DNA of 10,292 bases from Lachnospiraceae bacterium (lineage in GTDB: Bacteria; Bacillota; Clostridia; Lachnospirales; Lachnospiraceae), in the NCBI GenBank assembly GCA_900764225.1, contig CAAFNG010000360.1:1-10292 (forward strand). The letters are read 5' to 3'. The stretch's first letter is position 1. The number at the start of each line of letters is the position of its first letter. A program made the translations under genes and the position numbers. This document shows positions 7,233 through 10,292 of this stretch, piece by piece. The notes beneath the pieces are model-generated. The model was not told the DNA's origin, ran no database searches, and saw only the letters and a list, made by a program, of their open reading frames with translations.

Positions 7233-7375
7233 GAACGTTATTGATTATTGCAGGGATTCTTCTGGTGTTAGCAGTCAACTTTGTTCTGTACTGCTGTATC
7301 CGGGTAGGAGCAAATGAAGACCGTCTGTTGGAAAACCATAGAAAGGAACAGATTGATGCAGGAAGAAGTGAATGA
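7229..7375 (+). CDS. Small single-span membrane protein (48 aa)
   Basis: A short ORF with AAAGGGG at 7216-7222 placed 6 bases before ATG 7229. The product begins MRTLLIIAGILLVLAVNFVL, a clear membrane helix over about residues 3-22, followed by Tyr-Cys-Cys and a charged cytoplasmic-type tail (EDRLLENHRKEQ). Residues 21-23 may be lipid- or membrane-proximal cysteines, but there is no lipobox. Its end overlaps the next gene by 20 bases, so the two are co-translated. Position directly before the PcfB-like and coupling-protein genes suggests an accessory of the conjugation machinery. I do not recognise a named family. Confidence 0.75.
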   Translation: MRTLLIIAGILLVLAVNFVLYCCIRVGANEDRLLENHRKEQIDAGRSE

Positions 7376-7874
7376 GAAAACAGTGTCCCTGTGTATTACT
7401 GGCGGAAAAGTGACAGTACGTTTATTGAAGCAGGCAATGATGCGTTTTCTGGCAGCGATGGAGAAAGAAAAAGCAGCGAAAGCAAGAAAACAGCAGGTAA
7501 AGGGACCGCCAGATAAAGATTATCATGGAAAGCAGAGTTTAAAGAAGCTGGCACAGCAGAATGTTCAGCTTTCCAATATTGAGATTACGGACAATAATAT
7601 TAAGGCTTTTGAAAAAGTGGCAAAAAAATATGGTATTGATTTTAGCCTAAAACGTGATAAGTCCGTAGATCCACCGAGATATTTTGTTTTCTTCAAGGCA
7701 AGGGATGTGGATGTGATGACAGCAGCATTCCGGGAATTTACTGGAAAGACATTGAATAAAACAAAGAAACCGTCTGTCCGTAAAAAATTACAGCAGGCAA
7801 TCGAAGCCCGCAGCCAGGATAAACAGAGAGAACGGGAAAAATCGAAAGAAAAACAGAAGGAGCCGACCTTATGA
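7356..7874 (+). CDS. DUF3801/PcfB-like conjugation accessory protein (172 aa)
   Basis: Matches by eye the DUF3801 family, which includes PcfB of the enterococcal plasmid pCF10, a cytoplasmic protein that works with the coupling protein PcfC to recruit the DNA-processing complex. The start is ATG 7356, with AAAGGA at 7342-7347 eight bases before it and an N-terminus MQEEVNEKTVSLCITGGKVT typical of the family. The frame stays open to ATG 7314, which lies inside the upstream gene and lacks a ribosome binding site. The middle contains NIEITDNNIKAFEKVAKKYG and a DPPRYFVFFKARDVDVMTAA segment, characteristic of the fold. The last 25 residues are very rich in Lys, Glu, Arg and Gln and are probably disordered or coiled. 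The stop overlaps the next start in ATGA (7871-7874), so PcfB-like protein and coupling protein would be made together. Confidence 0.88.
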   Translation: MQEEVNEKTVSLCITGGKVTVRLLKQAMMRFLAAMEKEKAAKARKQQVKGPPDKDYHGKQSLKKLAQQNVQLSNIEITDNNIKAFEKVAKKYGIDFSLKRDKSVDPPRYFVFFKARDVDVMTAAFREFTGKTLNKTKKPSVRKKLQQAIEARSQDKQREREKSKEKQKEPTL

Positions 7875-9808
7875 GTGGGATAAAAAATATAAAGAAAAAA
7901 CTGAAAGGATTTCAGGTGCGTCCCCCGAATGCAGAAATGATAAAAAAGGTTCTGTTGCATATTCCGTATGTGGTTGTATTTTATGTGGTGAATAAATGCA
8001 CCTGGCTGTATCAGTATTGTAGGGGCAGTACAGTAGTGGACAGGCTGATGGTCCTCCTTATGAACTATCCGTTAGCGTTTAAAAAGTTGTTGCCAAGTAT
8101 ACAACCGAAAAGTCTGGCTGCGGGAACTATCGCAGTAGTCAGTGTGTGGGCAGTGGTCTATTTCAAGGGAAAGAATGGAAAGAAGTTTCGTCAGGGAGAG
8201 GAATATGGTTCTGCCAGATGGGGAAATGAAAAGGATATAGCTCCTTTTATTGATCCGGTTTTTGAGAATAATATCTTGTTGACACAGACAGAACGCCTGA
8301 CCATGAACAGCAGACCGAAGAAACCGAAGTATGCCAGAAACAAGAATGTCATCGTAATAGGTGGTTCCGGAAGCGGTAAGACCAGATTTTATGTGAAACC
8401 GCAGCTTATGCAGATGCCGGATAATGTGAGTTTTGTGGTCACCGATCCCAAGGGGACAATTATTGTAGAATGTGGTAAGATGTTAGCACGAGGGACACCG
8501 AAGAAAGATAAAAATGGGAAAATCCTGCGTGATAAAAATGGCAGAGTGGTAATGGCTCCTTACAAAATCAAGGTGCTGAATACCATCAACTTTGCAAAAA
8601 GTATGCATTATAACCCGTTTCATTACATCAGATCTGAAAAGGATATTCTGAAGCTGGTAAATACAATTATGGTAAATACCAAGGGAGAGGGAGAAAAATC
8701 TTCCGAGGATTTCTGGACAAAAGCGGAACGCCTGCTATACTGTGCTTTGATTGGCTATATTTATTATGAAGCACCGGAGGAAGAGCAGAACTTTTCAACT
8801 CTGTTGGAATTTATCAATGCCAGTGAAACCAGGGAAGAAGATGAAGAGTTTAAAAATGCAGTGGATTTGTTATTTGAGGAACTGGAAAGAGACGAGCCGA
8901 ATCATTTTGCAGTAAGGCAGTATAAAAAATACAAGCTGGCTGCAGGAAAGACAGCAAAAAGTATTTTAATCAGTTGTGGTGCAAGACTCGCACCCTTTGA
9001 TATTGCGGAACTGCGGGAACTTATGTCTTATGATGAGATGGAACTGGATATGATTGGAGATCAAAGAACTGCATTGTTTATTGTAATCTCTGATACGGAT
9101 GATACATTTAACTTTGTGGTTGCTATGATGTACAGTCAGCTTTTCAATCTGTTATGTGACAGGGCAGATGACGTTCATCATGGAAGATTGCCTTATCATG
9201 TAAGAATCCTCTGTGACGAGTTCGCAAATATCGGTCAGATTCCGAAGTTTGACAAGCTGATTGCAACGATCCGAAGCAGAGAGATTTCTGCATCCATTAT
9301 TCTGCAGTCACAATCACAGCTCAAGACCATTTATAAGGATGCAGCGGAAACCATCACAGGAAACTGCGATACCATGCTGTTTCTTGGTGGAAAGGAAAGT
9401 ACCACTCTGAAAGAAATTTCAGAGACACTGGGAAAGGAAACGATTGATTTATATAATACTTCTGATACAAGAGGTCAGAGCAGATCTTATGGTCTGAACT
9501 ATCAGAAAACGGGAAAAGAACTGATGAGCCGGGATGAACTGGCAGTCATGGATGGTAACAAATGTATTTTGCAGCTTCGTGGTGTCCGTCCGTTTTACAG
9601 TGATAAATTTGACATCACAAAACATAAACGGTATAAGCAGTTATCCGATTATGATAAAAAGAATGAGTTTCATGTGGAAGAATATATGAAACATCAGATG
9701 GAAGTCCGGTTAAGTCCGGAAGAAGCGTTCGACCTTTATGTGTATGAAGGCAGTGAACTGGAAAAACAATCAAATAATGAAAATGAAGGCACAGGGCATG
9801 TAACGTAA
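7871..9808 (+). CDS. VirD4/TraG-type type IV coupling protein (645 aa)
   Basis: Membrane ATPase that links the relaxase-DNA complex to the conjugative type IV secretion channel. Two membrane helices are visible near the N-terminus (about residues 27-46 and 82-100). The Walker A motif is GGSGSGKT at 164-171, preceded by the strand NVIVI. The Walker B motif is VRILCDEFANIGQIP, with Asp449-Glu450. The segment FVVTDPKGTI and the late GNCDTMLFLGGKE also match the TraG/VirD4 family. The length is in the usual 600-650 range and all key residues are present, so it looks intact. AAGGAG at 7857-7862 lies 8 bases before ATG 7871, and the start overlaps the PcfB-like gene by 4 bases. Family assignment is by motif recognition; the closest known subgroup is probably the CD1115-type VirD4 of Clostridia conjugative elements. 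Confidence 0.95.
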   Translation: MSGIKNIKKKLKGFQVRPPNAEMIKKVLLHIPYVVVFYVVNKCTWLYQYCRGSTVVDRLMVLLMNYPLAFKKLLPSIQPKSLAAGTIAVVSVWAVVYFKGKNGKKFRQGEEYGSARWGNEKDIAPFIDPVFENNILLTQTERLTMNSRPKKPKYARNKNVIVIGGSGSGKTRFYVKPQLMQMPDNVSFVVTDPKGTIIVECGKMLARGTPKKDKNGKILRDKNGRVVMAPYKIKVLNTINFAKSMHYNPFHYIRSEKDILKLVNTIMVNTKGEGEKSSEDFWTKAERLLYCALIGYIYYEAPEEEQNFSTLLEFINASETREEDEEFKNAVDLLFEELERDEPNHFAVRQYKKYKLAAGKTAKSILISCGARLAPFDIAELRELMSYDEMELDMIGDQRTALFIVISDTDDTFNFVVAMMYSQLFNLLCDRADDVHHGRLPYHVRILCDEFANIGQIPKFDKLIATIRSREISASIILQSQSQLKTIYKDAAETITGNCDTMLFLGGKESTTLKEISETLGKETIDLYNTSDTRGQSRSYGLNYQKTGKELMSRDELAVMDGNKCILQLRGVRPFYSDKFDITKHKRYKQLSDYDKKNEFHVEEYMKHQMEVRLSPEEAFDLYVYEGSELEKQSNNENEGTGHVT

Positions 9809-9840
9809 AACATACATAGCTCTTTTTTTATGCCCTTTTG
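9793..9840 (+). terminator. Hairpin-plus-T element after the coupling-protein gene
   Basis: AGGGCAT at 9793-9799, still inside the coupling-protein gene, pairs with ATGCCCT at 9830-9836 (7 base pairs, 30-base loop), and TTT follows the last paired T. The loop also holds seven T in a row at 9823-9829. The long loop makes a strong intrinsic terminator doubtful; partial attenuation or a processing site is as likely. The last 11 bases, ATGCCCTTTTG, recur exactly at 7198-7208. Confidence 0.35.
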
Positions 9841-9852
9841 GGAGGTAGCGAT

Positions 9853-9900
9853 ATGCGTAAGCATGAAAGACCGCCCATCAGGGCGGAACCCTCCGAGTAG
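9853..9900 (+). CDS. Possible 15-aa leader peptide (MRKHERPPIRAEPSE)
   Basis: GGGAGG at 9840-9845 is 7 bases before ATG 9853, which opens a 15-codon ORF, MRKHERPPIRAEPSE, ending at TAG 9898. A hairpin, CCGCCC-ATCA-GGGCGG (9871-9886), lies inside the ORF. CCTCC at 9890-9894 is complementary to GGAGG at 9841-9845, so the ribosome binding site could be masked. The arrangement resembles a leader peptide controlling the Maff2-type gene that follows at 9955. The short length leaves chance possible. Confidence 0.4.
   Translation: MRKHERPPIRAEPSE
9871..9886 (+). promoter_or_regulatory. 6-bp GC hairpin in the Maff2 leader
   Basis: CCGCCC (9871-9876) and GGGCGG (9881-9886) form a perfect 6-base-pair all-GC stem with a 4-base ATCA loop. 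No T tract follows, so it is not an intrinsic terminator. It lies within the 15-codon micro-ORF and 69 bases before the next gene, and may be a regulatory or stabilising structure at the 5' end of a processed transcript. Confidence 0.45.
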
Positions 9901-9954
9901 TAACCGTTTGAAAATCACAATGAAAACAGCAGTTACGAAAGGAGAACATAGATT

Positions 9955-10113
9955 ATGGCGTTTTTTACATCCGCAATTAATATTTTACAGACTCTGGTTG
10001 TTGCAATCGGAGCCGGACTTGCAGTTTGGGGAGTTATCAATCTCCTGGAAGGATATGGAAATGACAATCCTGGAGCCAAGTCCCAGGGAATCAAGCAGTT
10101 CATGGCTAATTAA
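9955..10113 (+). CDS. Maff2-family small membrane protein (52 aa)
   Basis: The product begins MAFFTSAINILQTLVVAIGA, which gives the family its name, and continues with a glycine-rich hydrophobic stretch (GAGLAVWGVINLLEG) and a hydrophilic tail (residues 33-52). AAAGGAG at 9938-9944 lies 10 bases before ATG 9955. In Firmicute ICEs such proteins sit just downstream of the VirD4-like gene. They are thought to be membrane or pilin-like parts of the conjugation apparatus (VirB2-like in size and topology), but I treat this as inference. The length is normal for the family and the gene is intact. Confidence 0.85.
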   Translation: MAFFTSAINILQTLVVAIGAGLAVWGVINLLEGYGNDNPGAKSQGIKQFMAN

Positions 10114-10175
10114 AGGGAACAAAAAGAAAGGAAAAGCCAATCCAGACGGTATCAGCGGCAGGCTACAAGAATAAA

Positions 10176-10189
10176 TTGTGATTTCACAA
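10176..10189. promoter_or_regulatory. Palindromic operator candidate over the -35 box
   Basis: TTGTGA-TT-TCACAA is a perfect 6-base-pair inverted repeat with a 2-base centre, and its left arm is the promoter -35 hexamer. A dimeric regulator bound here would block RNA polymerase. The truncated gene downstream could encode a DNA-binding regulator, so autoregulation is plausible, but the binder is unknown. Confidence 0.5.
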
Positions 10190-10204
10190 GATTGGTGTTA
10201 TAAT
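10176..10204 (+). promoter_or_regulatory. Sigma-A-type promoter for the truncated right-edge gene
   Basis: TTGTGA at 10176-10181 and a perfect TATAAT at 10199-10204 are separated by exactly 17 bases. The expected transcript start, near 10210, lies about 58 bases before ATG 10268. It is the best promoter match I noticed in the window. The -35 box is half of a perfect palindrome, described separately. Confidence 0.65.
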
Positions 10205-10214
10205 AAGAGAAAAG

Positions 10215-10261
10215 TTCCTGCCGGGGCAACCGCCCCGGTGGTATGGATAGAAAGGCAGGAA
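10215..10261 (+). promoter_or_regulatory. Nested hairpin that can mask the ribosome binding site
   Basis: An inner stem CCGGGGC (10221-10227) / GCCCCGG (10232-10238) has a 4-base loop and seven GC pairs. Outside it TTCCTGCC (10215-10222) is complementary to GGCAGGAA (10254-10261), which carries the only ribosome-binding-site-like purine run before ATG 10268. The two stems share two bases, so they can form together with a 6-pair outer stem. No T run follows, so it is not a terminator. Translational control of the downstream gene is the likely role. Confidence 0.5.
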
Positions 10262-10267
10262 AACAAT

Positions 10268-10292
10268 ATGCACATCAGCTATAAACCACTCT
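10268..10292 (+). CDS. Start of a probable helix-turn-helix (XRE-like) regulator, 3' truncated
   Basis: ATG 10268 follows AGGCAGGAA at 10253-10261, and the visible codons give MHISYKPL before the window ends. Small XRE-type regulators in Firmicutes often start with an ISYKPL-like segment, which is why I suggest that family, but eight residues cannot prove it. The dedicated promoter, palindrome and leader hairpin upstream fit a regulator with its own control. Confidence 0.45.

Noticed and set aside
9830..10174. 114-codon plus-strand frame over the Maff2 region
   Set aside because: It overlaps the recognised Maff2-type gene in another frame and its translation shows no domain; the Maff2 frame has the ribosome binding site.

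Overview
The window is part of the transfer region of an integrative and conjugative element (ICE) from a low- to mid-GC gut-type Firmicute, most likely a Clostridia/Lachnospiraceae host. The evidence is the gene set: paired small sigma-like regulators, a giant LPXTG-type CnaB adhesin, a DUF3801/PcfB-like protein, a VirD4-like coupling ATPase and a Maff2-type small membrane protein. Strong AAAGGAG-like ribosome binding sites and tight gene overlaps fit the same picture. All supportable genes are on the plus strand. This is inferred from recognised families; no database search was run.

Layout. Positions 2-746 hold two overlapping small proteins, each with a sigma-70 region 4-like helix-turn-helix; the first is cut by the window edge. 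Positions 747-1248 have no large gene but contain a strong 13-bp hairpin, a 7-bp inverted repeat, a plausible 43-codon small ORF with a good ribosome binding site and a TTG start, a 3-codon micro-ORF and a small hairpin. Positions 1249-7158 encode a 1969-residue surface protein: signal peptide, acidic region, thioester-like domain, thirteen CnaB/SpaA-type repeats, and a TPKTG sorting signal with membrane anchor. After a hairpin-containing leader (7159-7228) comes a compact, translationally overlapping set: a 48-residue membrane peptide (7229-7375), a DUF3801/PcfB-like protein (7356-7874) and a VirD4-type coupling protein (7871-9808). A second leader with a micro-ORF and hairpins (9809-9954) precedes a 52-residue Maff2-type protein (9955-10113). 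A good sigma-A promoter carrying a perfect palindrome over its -35 box, then a hairpin that can pair with the ribosome binding site, leads into an ORF truncated by the right edge (10268 onward).

How the parts fit. The coupling ATPase and the PcfB-like protein would deliver the relaxase-DNA complex to the conjugation channel. The small membrane proteins are probably channel or channel-assembly components. The giant wall-anchored adhesin probably promotes contact with recipient cells or host surfaces. The two small regulators upstream may control the module.

The individual families are known. The less ordinary content is in the gaps: several short ORFs with strong ribosome binding sites lie on or beside hairpins immediately upstream of the transfer genes, and the edge regulator has a palindromic operator plus a ribosome-binding-site hairpin. 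I found no RNA gene, CRISPR array, insertion sequence, attachment site or convincing oriT.
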